Positions 16,304 to 25,661 of a stretch of 40,322 nt of DNA are shown piece after piece. Position numbers and translations under genes: made by a program. Within the stretch, counting starts at the first letter, position 1. The number at the start of each line of letters is the position of its first letter. The DNA is from Candidatus Gastranaerophilales bacterium. Lineage in GTDB: Bacteria > Cyanobacteriota > Vampirovibrionia > Gastranaerophilales > Gastranaerophilaceae. The DNA is taken from contig CALVAL010000011.1 in NCBI GenBank assembly GCA_944325535.1, positions 1 through 40,322 on the forward strand, in the 5' to 3' direction. The notes under the pieces were generated by a model that saw nothing but the letters and a program-made list of their open reading frames with translations, was not told the DNA's origin and did not search any database.

Positions 16304-16936
16304 TTAATCTGAAAAAATAAATTCTTCTTTTCCATCTTCATTTAGGATTAATGCGCAAAGCTTTGCATGAGGATATTTTCCACAGCCTAAGTCTATGCAG
16401 ATTTTATCATCCTGAATTAGCGGCTCATCAAATTCTGTATGTCCAAATATAATTTTTTGAGGCAGATTGTGCTTTGAATAAATAAATTTGCCGCGGATAT
16501 AGACTAAATCAGTTTCGTTTTGATCTTCTAGTGAGTAATTAGGATTAATCCCAGCATGTACAAATAAATACTTAGGAGTTAAGTAGTAGAATTTTAGGCT
16601 TCTAAAAAAATCACCATGGATTCTAAAAATATTGTTGTAGCTTCCATAACTTCTAATAGTAGCAGGTCCGCCGTAGTTATCGAATAAATATTTATAATAA
16701 TCATCAGATGGGGAATGCAAAAGTGCATATTCATGAGAGCCGATTAAGTAAATACATTTATGAGTATTAGCCTGCTCAATAATTCTATCAACAACACCTT
16801 TTGAATTTGGACCTCTATCGATATAATCACCCATAAAAACGAAAATATCATCAGGCTTTGTCTCAATTTTTGATAAAACATTTTCGAGCTTATCAAGCTC
16901 ACCATGGATATCCGTAATTGCAATATATCTAGACAT
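16304..16936 (-). CDS. Calcineurin-like phosphoesterase with an altered GNHE motif
   Basis: This 210-residue phosphoprotein phosphatase/ApaH-type metallophosphoesterase has DIHG (9-12), GDYIDRGPNS near 36-45, HAGIN near 127 and GHTEFDEP near 165. The block that is normally GNHE reads GSHE near 66-69. The asparagine, usually a metal ligand, is replaced by serine while the catalytic histidine stays. Bacterial relatives dephosphorylate proteins or hydrolyse diadenosine tetraphosphate. AAGGA precedes the ATG, with a TATAAT further upstream. Activity may be changed in metal use or rate. Confidence 0.85.
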   Translation of the reverse strand: MSRYIAITDIHGELDKLENVLSKIETKPDDIFVFMGDYIDRGPNSKGVVDRIIEQANTHKCIYLIGSHEYALLHSPSDDYYKYLFDNYGGPATIRSYGSYNNIFRIHGDFFRSLKFYYLTPKYLFVHAGINPNYSLEDQNETDLVYIRGKFIYSKHNLPQKIIFGHTEFDEPLIQDDKICIDLGCGKYPHAKLCALILNEDGKEEFIFSD

Positions 16937-17032
16937 AGTGAAATCCTTCTTTAATAAAATTATATACTAAAGATTGTTTAATAAAAAAATTTTTAAATTG
17001 TTGAATATGGTAGATTAAAAAAAGATTTCGCG

Positions 17033-17038
17033 TATAAT
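17033..17038 (+). promoter_or_regulatory. -10 box exactly 6 nt before the PLD-like gene start (leaderless)
   Basis: TATAAT is followed by TGTAGA and then ATG at 17045, which puts the predicted start of transcription at the start codon. Confidence 0.55.
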
Positions 17039-17044
17039 TGTAGA

Positions 17045-18310
17045 ATGAAAAAGATCTTATTAATATTAATTATTTTTTTTGTATCAAGTATTTTATATGT
17101 ACATGCTAGTAATATTAATAGTATTCAAATATTTTATGTAAATCCTTTAGTTTATAAAAAACCTTGTAATGATTGCAATAATGGTGCTTGTAAATCTCTA
17201 TTAGAAATTATAAATAATTCTAAAACATCAATAGACTTTGCAATTTATGGAATAGGTGATGAAGATAAAATTTTTAAAGCTTTGATTAATGCAAAAAATA
17301 GAGGGGTAAAAATTCATGGAATTACTGACATGAATATCAATAACAAAAATCCCTATTTTGATACTTGGAAATTAATCAATACTCTAGGAAATATAAAAAC
17401 AGATTATTCATCTGATATAAAACTATTAGAAGAACAACAACTAAAACAAAAATATGCGAGTAATATAAAAGATTATGCAAAAGTTCAAGAAGGTAAAAAA
17501 ATGAAAGTTCCTGGTGCAATTATGCATAATAAATTTTTCATTGTAGATAATGAATATTTATGGACAGGCTCAACTAATGTAAGTAGTAGTTGTATGACAT
17601 ATAACGCAAATAATGTTATTTTAATAAAGTCAAAAGAAGTAGCTGAAATTTACCAAAAAGAATTCAATGAAATGTTTTATAATAATAATTTTCATAAATA
17701 TAAAAATAAAACTTCAAATGGAAATACTATAAAACTTAATAGTGACACAAATTTAAAAATTTTCTTTTCTCCATCATATCCTCCAAATGATATTGCAATA
17801 AAACCTTTGATTGAAAAGGCTGAAAAATATATTTATGTACCAATGTTTTTTCTTACTAATAGAGATTTAATAAATGCTTTAATAGAAGCAAAATCAAGAA
17901 ACGTAGATGTAAAAATTATTGTAGATTCAGCTGCAAATATTGTAAATCCTAAGTATGTAAAAATTCTCCGCAACAATAACATACCTGTCAAAGTAGAAAA
18001 TTGGGGAGGAAAAATGCACATGAAATCTGCAATAATTGATGATAAAAATATTGTGATTGGCTCAATGAATTGGACTGGTGTTGCAGAAAAATCTAATGAT
18101 GAAAACACTATTATTGTAGAAAATCAACAATTAGCTAAAGAATTTAAAAGTGAATTTCTAAAACTATGGAAATCTATTCCTAATAAATGGTTATACGACA
18201 GTCCAAAGCCAGAAAGTCTTGATAGTATTGGCTCTTGTACTGACGGTATAGATAATGATCATGATGGACTTATTGATCAAGATGATCCAGATTGTAAAAT
18301 ATTACAATAA
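17045..18310 (+). CDS. Secreted phospholipase D-like protein with a calcium-binding tail
   Basis: This 421-residue protein has a signal peptide (about 1-21, MKKILLILIIFFVSSILYVHA). Both HKD half-sites of the PLD superfamily are present: HNKFFIVDNEYLWTGSTN near 160-177 and HMKSAIIDDKNIVIGSMN near 327-344. Together they form one active site that cleaves phosphodiesters in phospholipids or nucleic acids. The C-terminal tail DGIDNDHDGLIDQDDPDC (about 398-415) is an acidic, calcium-binding type repeat seen on secreted bacterial proteins. A cysteine group CNDCNNGAC lies near 40-48. The location is periplasmic or extracellular. The stop overlaps the convergent PP-loop gene by 9 bp. The substrate is unknown. 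Confidence 0.85.
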   Translation: MKKILLILIIFFVSSILYVHASNINSIQIFYVNPLVYKKPCNDCNNGACKSLLEIINNSKTSIDFAIYGIGDEDKIFKALINAKNRGVKIHGITDMNINNKNPYFDTWKLINTLGNIKTDYSSDIKLLEEQQLKQKYASNIKDYAKVQEGKKMKVPGAIMHNKFFIVDNEYLWTGSTNVSSSCMTYNANNVILIKSKEVAEIYQKEFNEMFYNNNFHKYKNKTSNGNTIKLNSDTNLKIFFSPSYPPNDIAIKPLIEKAEKYIYVPMFFLTNRDLINALIEAKSRNVDVKIIVDSAANIVNPKYVKILRNNNIPVKVENWGGKMHMKSAIIDDKNIVIGSMNWTGVAEKSNDENTIIVENQQLAKEFKSEFLKLWKSIPNKWLYDSPKPESLDSIGSCTDGIDNDHDGLIDQDDPDCKILQ

Positions 18311-19069
18311 TTCAATTAAATTTCTATATAATTCTTTTTGACAATCTGTTTTAATATCTGAACAAATAGTATTTTTATTTTCAATAAGTTCTTTTAGAGA
18401 ATATTTAGTATTCCAACCAAAACGAGATTTTTTTAAATCATCTCCTGATTCAAACTCATATTCCATAGCTTTTTTATATAAATTAGGGTGATATTTGTAT
18501 AAATTGAGCCAATCATTTGGTGATTGAAAAAAACAAAAATAACATCCTGAGCGTTTTCGCCACTTATAATAATCTGATATTCCTATACCTGCATTTTTTA
18601 AAATATTTTCTACATCTTTTTTTATTATTCCAAAATCAATAAAGGGATGTTTTTCTATAATATTCTCTACTTTATTTTTTTTAGAACTCTCAATTCGATA
18701 AAATTCATCAGCTCTAATACCAATATACAAATTTATTAAAGAATTATTTACTATTTTCTCCTTAATAAATTCCTTAAAAACATTTGTTTTTAATAGCGGA
18801 GTACACCATCTGCGATTAACTGATGGCAAAATTTTCAAAACTGAATAAAGATGGTCAAATGATTTTTTAGGTTTGATTTTTGTAATTTTTTTATTCAAAA
18901 AAACTTCTATTTTATTTAGATAGTCATATGTTTCAGGAATTTCTTGTTCCGTATCACAAAAAACAAGTTCTAATTTTTCAAAAATATCAGGCATATTTTC
19001 TTTCATAAAAAAAGCTAATGCTGTTGAGTCTTTACCACCTGATAACGATAAAATATGGTATTCTTTCAT
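18302..19069 (-). CDS. PP-loop ATPase of the PAPS reductase/DndC-like family
   Basis: This 255-residue protein has the PP-loop SLSGGKDSTALAF (about 8-20), which activates a substrate by adenylation. It also has FCDTEQEIPETYDYL near 37-51 and RRWCTPLLKT near 88. A cysteine pair lies in RSGCYFCFFQSPNDW near 169-183, with the arrangement used by PAPS reductase-like sulfur-transfer proteins. Members take part in sulfate assimilation, DNA phosphorothioation (DndC) or unknown phage and accessory functions. No other assimilation or dnd gene lies nearby, so an accessory role is more likely. The ATG follows AAGGAG. Base composition is strongly AT-rich like the adjacent PLD gene, so the pair may be acquired. 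Confidence 0.75.
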   Translation of the reverse strand: MKEYHILSLSGGKDSTALAFFMKENMPDIFEKLELVFCDTEQEIPETYDYLNKIEVFLNKKITKIKPKKSFDHLYSVLKILPSVNRRWCTPLLKTNVFKEFIKEKIVNNSLINLYIGIRADEFYRIESSKKNKVENIIEKHPFIDFGIIKKDVENILKNAGIGISDYYKWRKRSGCYFCFFQSPNDWLNLYKYHPNLYKKAMEYEFESGDDLKKSRFGWNTKYSLKELIENKNTICSDIKTDCQKELYRNLIELL

Positions 19070-19146
19070 AATTTCTCCTTATTAATTTTATACTCTTCCC
19101 TAACCTAGACTTCTACTTTTATGGGTACACTTCAACTTCCTATTTT

Positions 19147-19166
19147 CTCTCCCCTGCTGGGGAGAG
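19147..19166. repeat. REP-like palindrome 1
   Basis: CTCTCCCC and GGGGAGAG form a perfect 8-bp stem with a TGCT loop, followed by CTAGAGTGGGGTT. Such C/G-rich hairpins are common as dispersed intergenic repeats. It is GC-rich against its surroundings. Confidence 0.6.
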
Positions 19167-19327
19167 CTAGAGTGGGGTTCAATTTAGACGTTTTTTGTTC
19201 ATCTTATCAATATTGATTGAGGTGAAAAATTTCTTTTCTAAACTATTTAATTTTTGTGGGGATTTTTTTAAGAAAAAGATAATAACTTTTTCTTAACTTC
19301 TAAACTTAATTTTCTTCCCCATCCTAG

Positions 19328-19347
19328 CCTTCCCCAATAGGGGAAGG
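19328..19347. repeat. REP-like palindrome 2
   Basis: CCTTCCCC and GGGGAAGG form a perfect 8-bp stem with an AATA loop, preceded by CCCCATCCTAG. The stem-loop dimensions match the first copy, 181 bp upstream. The flanks CTAGAG and CCTAG suggest related units. Confidence 0.6.
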
Positions 19348-19535
19348 AAACTCTAATATTCAATTATTTACATAAGTTTGTATAGTAAAAAGTCTAAAAT
19401 TTCTTCTAAACTTATAGATTACTCAACTTTTATATATTTATTAGCGAACAACATTTACATTATTAATGCCTTTTGATTTATTTTGCTTATTTTTAATCTT
19501 TTTTTAATGTTTTTCTGCTCGAATAATCAAAAATA

Positions 19536-19563
19536 TTTACTTACAAGCTTTTTTTTATATAAT
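19536..19563 (+). promoter_or_regulatory. lepA promoter giving an almost leaderless mRNA
   Basis: TTTACT (19536-19541), 16 bp and TATAAT (19558-19563) lie just before the lepA ATG at 19573. Transcription would start near 19570. There is no Shine-Dalgarno sequence. Confidence 0.5.
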
Positions 19564-19572
19564 AAATTTATT

Positions 19573-21375
19573 ATGAAACATCGAGATAACGTTAGAAATT
19601 TTTGTATAATAGCACATATTGATCATGGAAAATCAACTCTTGCTGATAGACTTTTAGAAGCGACAGGTACAATTGCAGAGCGTGATATGCAAGATCAGCT
19701 TTTAGATACTATGGATATTGAGCGTGAGCGTGGTATTACGATTAAATTAAATGCTGCTCGTATGAATTACACATCAAAAGCTGGTGAAAAATATATTTTC
19801 AATCTTATTGATACTCCAGGGCACGTGGATTTTTCTTATGAAGTATCTCGTTCGCTTGCTGCTTGTGAGGGTGCATTGTTGATTGTTGATGCTACTCAAG
19901 GGGTAGAAGCTCAGACACTAGCGAATGTTTATATGGCGATTGAGCAGAATTTGGAAATTATTCCTGTAATCAATAAAATTGACCTTCCATCTGCTGATGT
20001 AGAGCGTGTAAAAGCTGAAATCGAAGAAATTTTAGGTATAGACACTTCAATGGCAATTCCTGTAAGTGCAAAAACTGGTATAGGAATTGATGAGGTACTA
20101 GAGGCAATTGTTAAATATGTTCCACCTCCTGTAGATACTACTGAAAAACCTCTAAGAGCTTTGGTATTTGACAGTGCTTATGATCCTTACTTAGGTACAT
20201 TATGCTTCTTTAAGATTATGGATGGAAAAATGAAGCTTGGGGATAAAGTTCGCTTTATGGCTTCAGGTAAAGAATATGAAGTGGTTGAATTAGGCTATCT
20301 AACTCCTAATCGTGTTCAGGTGAATGAGCTTGTATGCGGTGATGTAGGTTATTTTGCAGGGTCTATAAAAGAGATAACAAGATTTGTTGGTGATACAGTT
20401 ACAAATGTTGAAAACCCATCAAATGAACCACTTCCTGGGTATAAAGAAGCTTTGCCGATGGTATTTTCAGGAATGTATCCTGTGGATAATGAAGATTATC
20501 ATGAACTTAAGGAAGCTTTAGAAAAATTAAAGCTTAGTGATAGTTCGATAACATTTGAGCCGGAAACATCAAGTGCATTAGGATTTGGTTTCCGTTGCGG
20601 CTTTTTGGGTATGTTGCATATGGAAATTGCTCAAGAAAGACTGGAAAGAGAATATGATTTATCGATTGTAACAACTGCTCCATCTGTAATTTATAAAGTA
20701 CATAAAACTAATGGTGAAGTTGTGGAAATCGATAACCCTGCCAATCTTCCTGCTGCGCAGTATCGTGATTATATAGAAGAGCCTTATGTTAGGGTATCAA
20801 TAATTACTCCAAATGATTATGTTGGTACTTTGATGGATTTATGTCAATCAAAACGTGGTATTTTTATCAATATGAATTATTTGGATAAAATAAGAGTTGA
20901 TTTAATCTATCATTTGCCTTTGAGTGAGGTTATTACTGATTTTTATGATCAACTTAAGTCTCGTTCAAAAGGTTATGCAAGCTTAGATTATGAGTTTGAA
21001 GATTACAAGCGCTCAAAATTGATAAAATTAGATATTATGCTCGCTGGAGAAGTTGTTGATGCTCTATCAGTAATTTGTCATGAAGATAATGCTTATTATA
21101 TCGGACAAAAATTGACTGAAAAATTAAAAACCATAATTCCGCGTCAGATGTTTGAAGTTCCAATACAGGCTGCAATTGGCGGTAGAGTAATCGCAAGAAC
21201 TAATATTAAAGCTCTAAGAAAAAGTGTATTGGATAAATGCTATGGTGGTGATATTACTCGTAAGCGTAAGCTTTTAGAAAAACAGAAAAAAGGTAAAAAA
21301 CGTATGAAGGCTGTAGGACGGGTAGAAGTTCCACAAGAAGCATTTATGGCGGTATTGAGTTTAGATGCAGAATAA
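19573..21375 (+). CDS. lepA: Elongation factor 4
   Basis: LepA/EF-4 is a translational GTPase that acts on stalled ribosomes. The GTPase motifs are AHIDHGKST (about 11-19), [16 protein letters not shown] near 77-92 and NKIDLP near 131. The LepA-specific C-terminal domain includes [20 protein letters not shown] near 557-576. At 600 residues it is full length. I start at 19573 because the family begins with [12 protein letters not shown] a few residues in. A longer reading from 19483 would add 30 hydrophobic residues and lies upstream of the predicted transcription start. Confidence 0.96.
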   Translation: MKHRDNVRNFCIIAHIDHGKSTLADRLLEATGTIAERDMQDQLLDTMDIERERGITIKLNAARMNYTSKAGEKYIFNLIDTPGHVDFSYEVSRSLAACEGALLIVDATQGVEAQTLANVYMAIEQNLEIIPVINKIDLPSADVERVKAEIEEILGIDTSMAIPVSAKTGIGIDEVLEAIVKYVPPPVDTTEKPLRALVFDSAYDPYLGTLCFFKIMDGKMKLGDKVRFMASGKEYEVVELGYLTPNRVQVNELVCGDVGYFAGSIKEITRFVGDTVTNVENPSNEPLPGYKEALPMVFSGMYPVDNEDYHELKEALEKLKLSDSSITFEPETSSALGFGFRCGFLGMLHMEIAQERLEREYDLSIVTTAPSVIYKVHKTNGEVVEIDNPANLPAAQYRDYIEEPYVRVSIITPNDYVGTLMDLCQSKRGIFINMNYLDKIRVDLIYHLPLSEVITDFYDQLKSRSKGYASLDYEFEDYKRSKLIKLDIMLAGEVVDALSVICHEDNAYYIGQKLTEKLKTIIPRQMFEVPIQAAIGGRVIARTNIKALRKSVLDKCYGGDITRKRKLLEKQKKGKKRMKAVGRVEVPQEAFMAVLSLDAE

Positions 21376-21382
21376 TAACAAT

Positions 21383-21412
21383 AATGGCGAAAATCTTTTG
21401 ATTTTCGCCATT
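21383..21412. terminator. Bidirectional terminator between lepA and fliD
   Basis: A perfect 13-bp stem (AATGGCGAAAATC with its complement, TTTT loop) lies between two converging genes, with AT-rich flanks on both sides. Confidence 0.8.
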
Positions 21413-21433
21413 TAAATTTGTTCACAGTTATTT

Positions 21434-23170
21434 TTAGCTTAAAAATGAACTGTAGTTTTGTTGCATTTGAGAAATAGCAAGCTCCATTTTGTAGAATTTA
21501 TTTTCAAGTTGAGACTTATAATTATCTACACTTGTTTGTTGTTTTTTAATTTTTTCTTCCATGCTATTAATGTCAGAATCAAGTGTTGATGTTTTTACAT
21601 CAAAGTATCCAACTGTTGCTTTTAGGCTTTGTTCTACAGCATTTTCCATCATTGTAAGTACGCCATTTTCTCCAGCAAGAATTGATTTTACTGAATCAGG
21701 GTTTTCTTCTAGAGCTTTCATGAATTTTTCTTCATCTAGAGTTAATTCACTAGTATCTGCAGAAAGGTTGTTACCATCAGCAGCAGCAGTTGTAATACCT
21801 ATATCTGATAATAGCTTATAAATACCACCATTAGTCGTATTTGAACTTGTTGTATAATTTCTTAGAGTATTTTTTAGACTTGTTAATGATGTTTCACCGT
21901 TTAAATCTGCACCGTTTGCAGTAACCTCATCAACTTTTGCAATCATTTCATTATAGGCAGTTATAAATTCATTAACTGCATCTTTTAGTTGAGAAGTGTC
22001 TTGTTCTATTTTTAATGTTGCATTACCATCTTCTTCTGTACTTACTTTGTTTAAAGTAATTGTAACACCTTGAATTCTTGATACATCTGAGGTTATAGTA
22101 TTAGATGTTGATACCATGCTTGTTCCATTAATTGTAAACATAGCATTTTTACCTAACTCCTGAGCATCTGTGTACATCTTTGATGATGTAACATTACCAT
22201 CAGCATCCCATTCAGATTGTGTAAATCCCATTACATCAGTAAAGTTACTTGTGCCAGCTTCGATATTGATATATGATGCACCTTCTTTTTTAGATGTGAT
22301 TGATAGTTTACCAGTCGCATCATCCCAGTAAGCATAAGCTTGTGCATCATCATTGCTATTGATTTGAGAAATTAGTGAAGATAAAGTTGTTTTATCATCT
22401 ATAGTAAAGGTAGCATCTCCAATTGAGAATGTTCCAGCAGTAATTTGTTCTTTGAAACCAGAATCAGCTGCTGTTAGCTTGGAAGCTACTGAAGCTTTAT
22501 ATAAAGAGCTTGTAGAAGCATAAGTTCCATCTTCTTGTTTTGTTAGTCCAATTAAAGATGTTAAGTTTGAACTATCAGTAGTTGAGCCGATATTCACTGT
22601 ATCGCCTTCTTTTTCTGCAGAAAAACGAAGTACACCAGATTCATCAATCTCTGTTTTTACACCAAAACCTGCTAATTGGGCTTTTAAATCTCCCAATGTA
22701 TCAGTCTCATCAATATTTACAGTACATTTTTGTCCATTTACATATGCGGTTAGTGTTCCTTTAGTTATACCAAGGTTTTTAAGTAATGTATCATCATCTG
22801 CAACAGCGCTTGCAGCTTCTTTAGAATTAGCTTTTGTATATGTAGCTAACTGTTGTATTGTAATATCATAATTTTGTCTTGCTGCATCACTTGTCGCAGT
22901 TGCAGTGAATAAGTCTTCATTCGATGATGTTGCGATATTTTTGCCAAATAAGTCGAAAGAACCACCAAATTTCATATCAGTTAGTTTTTCTATAGCACTT
23001 CTTAGCGCCGTAAAAGCACTTCTAGTGTCGTTCAAAGTTGTTTTAGTAGTCTGTAGAGCTTTTAATTCTGTTTCTAAAGCTGTTACTTTTTCTTGCTTTA
23101 CTGATACAAATGCTTCAACCCATGAAGATGTATCCAACCCTGAAGCCAGCCCGCTAAATGATATTGTCAT
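21434..23170 (-). CDS. fliD: Flagellar hook-associated protein 2 (filament cap)
   Basis: FliD caps the flagellar filament and helps flagellin polymerise outside the cell. The N-terminal domain starts ISFSGLASGLDTSSWVEAFV, the family signature, followed by a coiled coil (about 25-70). The variable middle (about 100-380) is rich in T, S and D. The C-terminal domain contains ITAYNEMIAKVDEVTANG near 405 and ends in a long coiled coil (about 510-578). At 578 residues it is at the long end for FliD. AAGGA precedes the ATG. No other flagellar gene is in the window, so it stands apart from the main clusters. Confidence 0.93.
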   Translation of the reverse strand: MTISFSGLASGLDTSSWVEAFVSVKQEKVTALETELKALQTTKTTLNDTRSAFTALRSAIEKLTDMKFGGSFDLFGKNIATSSNEDLFTATATSDAARQNYDITIQQLATYTKANSKEAASAVADDDTLLKNLGITKGTLTAYVNGQKCTVNIDETDTLGDLKAQLAGFGVKTEIDESGVLRFSAEKEGDTVNIGSTTDSSNLTSLIGLTKQEDGTYASTSSLYKASVASKLTAADSGFKEQITAGTFSIGDATFTIDDKTTLSSLISQINSNDDAQAYAYWDDATGKLSITSKKEGASYINIEAGTSNFTDVMGFTQSEWDADGNVTSSKMYTDAQELGKNAMFTINGTSMVSTSNTITSDVSRIQGVTITLNKVSTEEDGNATLKIEQDTSQLKDAVNEFITAYNEMIAKVDEVTANGADLNGETSLTSLKNTLRNYTTSSNTTNGGIYKLLSDIGITTAAADGNNLSADTSELTLDEEKFMKALEENPDSVKSILAGENGVLTMMENAVEQSLKATVGYFDVKTSTLDSDINSMEEKIKKQQTSVDNYKSQLENKFYKMELAISQMQQNYSSFLS

Positions 23171-23299
23171 AATAAAAATCCTTTTTTATGTTAATTGGTA
23201 TATACAATATATACACATTATAATACATGTTATATTGCATTTCAACCCTATATCCGTATGAGATTGTTACAATTGTAAATATTAATACTTTTTATATGA

Positions 23300-23305
23300 T
23301 ATAAT
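23300..23305 (+). promoter_or_regulatory. -10 box that decides the phosphohexomutase start
   Basis: TATAAT lies only 3 nt before an in-frame ATG at 23309. Transcription would start near 23312, past that ATG. The next ATG (23339) has AAAGGGAGA before it and is therefore preferred. Confidence 0.5.
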
Positions 23306-23338
23306 AGAATGTATATTTTAGTAAAGGGAGATATATTT

Positions 23339-25600
23339 ATGTTAAATAAAGAGCCTAAAAGCGTATTAGAAAAAGAATTGTTCAAAAATGTTTTTGATAA
23401 AACGCCTGATTATGTTAAGAACTTAGATTTATTGGATTTTAATAATAAGAATGAATTTACTTTTACATTAAAAAAAGAACATTTATATCCTCATTCATCT
23501 GAAAATCCAGAAGGTTTAAATTTGCTGGATTGGTTTGCTAATTATTCTAAAGAAGCAAAAGTTTCAACAGCAGGTATAAGAGGGCCTCAAAATATTTTAT
23601 ATCCTCAAGATACAAGATTTCCTATTAATTTAGTAGGAATAGTTCTTGCTACATTAGCGAAAGCTCTTGTTGCCAGAGAAAAGTATGAAGGAAAAGAAAT
23701 TATTAAGCTTGCAGGTAGCGAAGTAAGATATAATTCTGATTTGTATTTAGAAGCGATTGCAAGAATTCAAGCTGCACAAGGAATTAAGACTTTAACACCG
23801 CAGGGAAGAAAAACTATTCCAATATGGTTAGCTTCATTTTTAGCTTTCAAATTGGATTTAGTAGGTGGTGAATATATTACATCAAGTCACGGGATTTCAG
23901 TTAAGACTGCAACAAAGGATTTGAATTCTCAAGGTAGTCAGTATTTGCCTGAAGAATCTTTAGAATTTGTAAATAAAATTCAGGAAATCTTTGATATTAC
24001 CGAAAAAGAAGGTAAATATGAGATTAAAATCGCTGCAAGTAATAATCCATTAATTGACGAAGCTGTTATGTCTAAGTTAAACGATGGTGTTGATTTGTAT
24101 GTTGAATATTTAAAATCAGGGGTTGCTCAAAATCTTGATGGTATTAAAAAAATGAAGTCAAAACTATTTATAGAAAGTGTTGGCGGATGTGCTTATAGAA
24201 CTTTGAGCAGAGTTTTAGAAAAATTAGGTATTCAAGACAAATTTGTATGGAATAATACAGAAGAAGATCCATTTTTCCATGGTATTGGAAAATATGATAC
24301 TGATCCTAAGGGAAATAAGGTTTTCTATGATTATTCAGTAGATGCAACAGTTCTAGCAAAAAGACCTAATGGCGAGAGATTTTTCCCAGTAATAGAATCT
24401 TTGCATTATGAAAAAGTATTAGCAGACTATCCTGTTGGTACTGTTGTGTTAATTACGGATCCTGATCATGATAGACTCACAGTTTGCCAAATAGAAGCTA
24501 GTGGTAATATTGCTAATTTAGATGAATATGGTATTTCTTATATTCAATTAGATGAAGATAGGGTGCTTACTGTATATAGCGCAAACCAAGCATTTTTAAT
24601 GCTTATGAATTATCGTGTAAAACAACTCAAAGCTAGTGGAAAATTCAAAAATCATCCGAGATTTATGATCAAAACAACTGCTTCAGCTCTATCTTGGGAT
24701 GAGTGGGCTAAGGCTCATGGAATTAAAGTTGTAAATGTTCCTGTAGGATTCAAAGAAATTGCAAATATAATGAAAAAAGTTGAGCTACAGATTAAGAATA
24801 ATCCTCAAGGTGAAGTTGTTGTAGATGATGTATTTGGAAATTCTATTAATTTAGGTGTCCAACCAAGATTAATTTTCGGTGGTGAAGAATCTGGCGGAAT
24901 GATTATGGGATCTGAAGATTTAATTGAATCTTTAGCAGGTAGAAAAGCAATTGCTATGAGAGAAAAAAGTGCAACAGAAGCTATTATTGTTGCAGCGTCA
25001 TTAGCTGCTAAATTAGAAGAGGATAATAAGACTCTTTCTGAGTATTTAGTAGAAATTTTTGAAGAAAATAATATTATTGCGAAATTTGATGTTAGAGAAG
25101 ATATTTCATATTACAACGAATCAGAGCCTGATATAGAAAAATTAAAACTTGCCAAGGTTGAAGGTGAAAAGTTGAGAACTAAAAATGATATGTTCTATTT
25201 ATCATTAGCAATTGCAATAAAAGAAGGTGTTGCAGATATTGAAGCTGTTAAAAAAGTTCTTAATAATGCTTTTGCAGAATTAAGTTTTGATAATTTGGTT
25301 TCTGTTAAATTTGTAGGTGATGGAACATATTTACAATTTAAAGATAAGTATGTAGAAATTAGACCTTCAGGTACAGATGCTAAAACAAAGGCTTATTCAG
25401 GTGGTGAAAATCTTGAAATGATTGAAAAATTTTCAAGAGTTTTAGGTAACTATTCAGGTGATAGAACTGAATTACACAGAGAGCTTATTTCTGAAGAGTT
25501 TTATGAAACTGCAAAGGAAAAAGCTTTGAATTATTATTTGCAGTTTGTAGAAAAGGATGCAAATAATGAGGAGTTTGTAATTCCTGAATATAAATTTTAG
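23339..25600 (+). CDS. Phosphoglucomutase/phosphomannomutase family protein, long form
   Basis: This alpha-D-phosphohexomutase would interconvert hexose 1- and 6-phosphates. It has an N-terminal TAGIRGPQNI near 71 and a phosphoserine loop ITSSHGISVK near 179-188. The metal site LITDPDHDRL is near 369, the sugar-binding FGGEESGG near 518 and the phosphate-binding IRPSGTDAK near 674. At 753 residues it is far longer than the usual 450-580, with extra sequence between the serine loop and metal site and in the C-terminal part. The serine loop normally reads TASHNP; here HGIS replaces HNP. Substrate preference cannot be assigned. AAAGGGAGA supports this start. Confidence 0.85.
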   Translation: MLNKEPKSVLEKELFKNVFDKTPDYVKNLDLLDFNNKNEFTFTLKKEHLYPHSSENPEGLNLLDWFANYSKEAKVSTAGIRGPQNILYPQDTRFPINLVGIVLATLAKALVAREKYEGKEIIKLAGSEVRYNSDLYLEAIARIQAAQGIKTLTPQGRKTIPIWLASFLAFKLDLVGGEYITSSHGISVKTATKDLNSQGSQYLPEESLEFVNKIQEIFDITEKEGKYEIKIAASNNPLIDEAVMSKLNDGVDLYVEYLKSGVAQNLDGIKKMKSKLFIESVGGCAYRTLSRVLEKLGIQDKFVWNNTEEDPFFHGIGKYDTDPKGNKVFYDYSVDATVLAKRPNGERFFPVIESLHYEKVLADYPVGTVVLITDPDHDRLTVCQIEASGNIANLDEYGISYIQLDEDRVLTVYSANQAFLMLMNYRVKQLKASGKFKNHPRFMIKTTASALSWDEWAKAHGIKVVNVPVGFKEIANIMKKVELQIKNNPQGEVVVDDVFGNSINLGVQPRLIFGGEESGGMIMGSEDLIESLAGRKAIAMREKSATEAIIVAASLAAKLEEDNKTLSEYLVEIFEENNIIAKFDVREDISYYNESEPDIEKLKLAKVEGEKLRTKNDMFYLSLAIAIKEGVADIEAVKKVLNNAFAELSFDNLVSVKFVGDGTYLQFKDKYVEIRPSGTDAKTKAYSGGENLEMIEKFSRVLGNYSGDRTELHRELISEEFYETAKEKALNYYLQFVEKDANNEEFVIPEYKF

Positions 25601-25610
25601 TTAATAGAAT

Positions 25611-25642
25611 AATACTGCGGCTCTTAATTGAGCCGTAGTATT
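25611..25642 (+). terminator. Terminator after the phosphohexomutase gene
   Basis: The inverted repeat AATACTGCGGCTC with GAGCCGTAGTATT (one G-U pair, 6-nt loop) is followed by TTTT. It lies 10 bp after the stop codon. Confidence 0.75.
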
Positions 25643-25661
25643 TTGAGCAAGTGAGGAAGTT

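Larger units (their letters stand above)
19070..19572. other. 503-bp gene-free stretch with two REP-like hairpins and the lepA promoter
   Basis: No supported gene is present. Two hairpins with 8-bp stems and 4-nt loops lie at 19147-19166 and 19328-19347. The sequence AAGAAAAAG near 19270 is opposed by CTTTTTCTT near 19288, a weaker inverted repeat. The right end holds the lepA promoter. Confidence 0.5.

Noticed and set aside
19483-19572. A 30-residue hydrophobic N-terminal extension of LepA
   Set aside because: EF-4 has no such extension, and the predicted promoter and transcription start lie inside that stretch.
22905-23261. Plus-strand 118-codon frame antisense to fliD
   Set aside because: The overlapping FliD N-terminal signature is unmistakable; this frame has no motif or ribosome-binding site.
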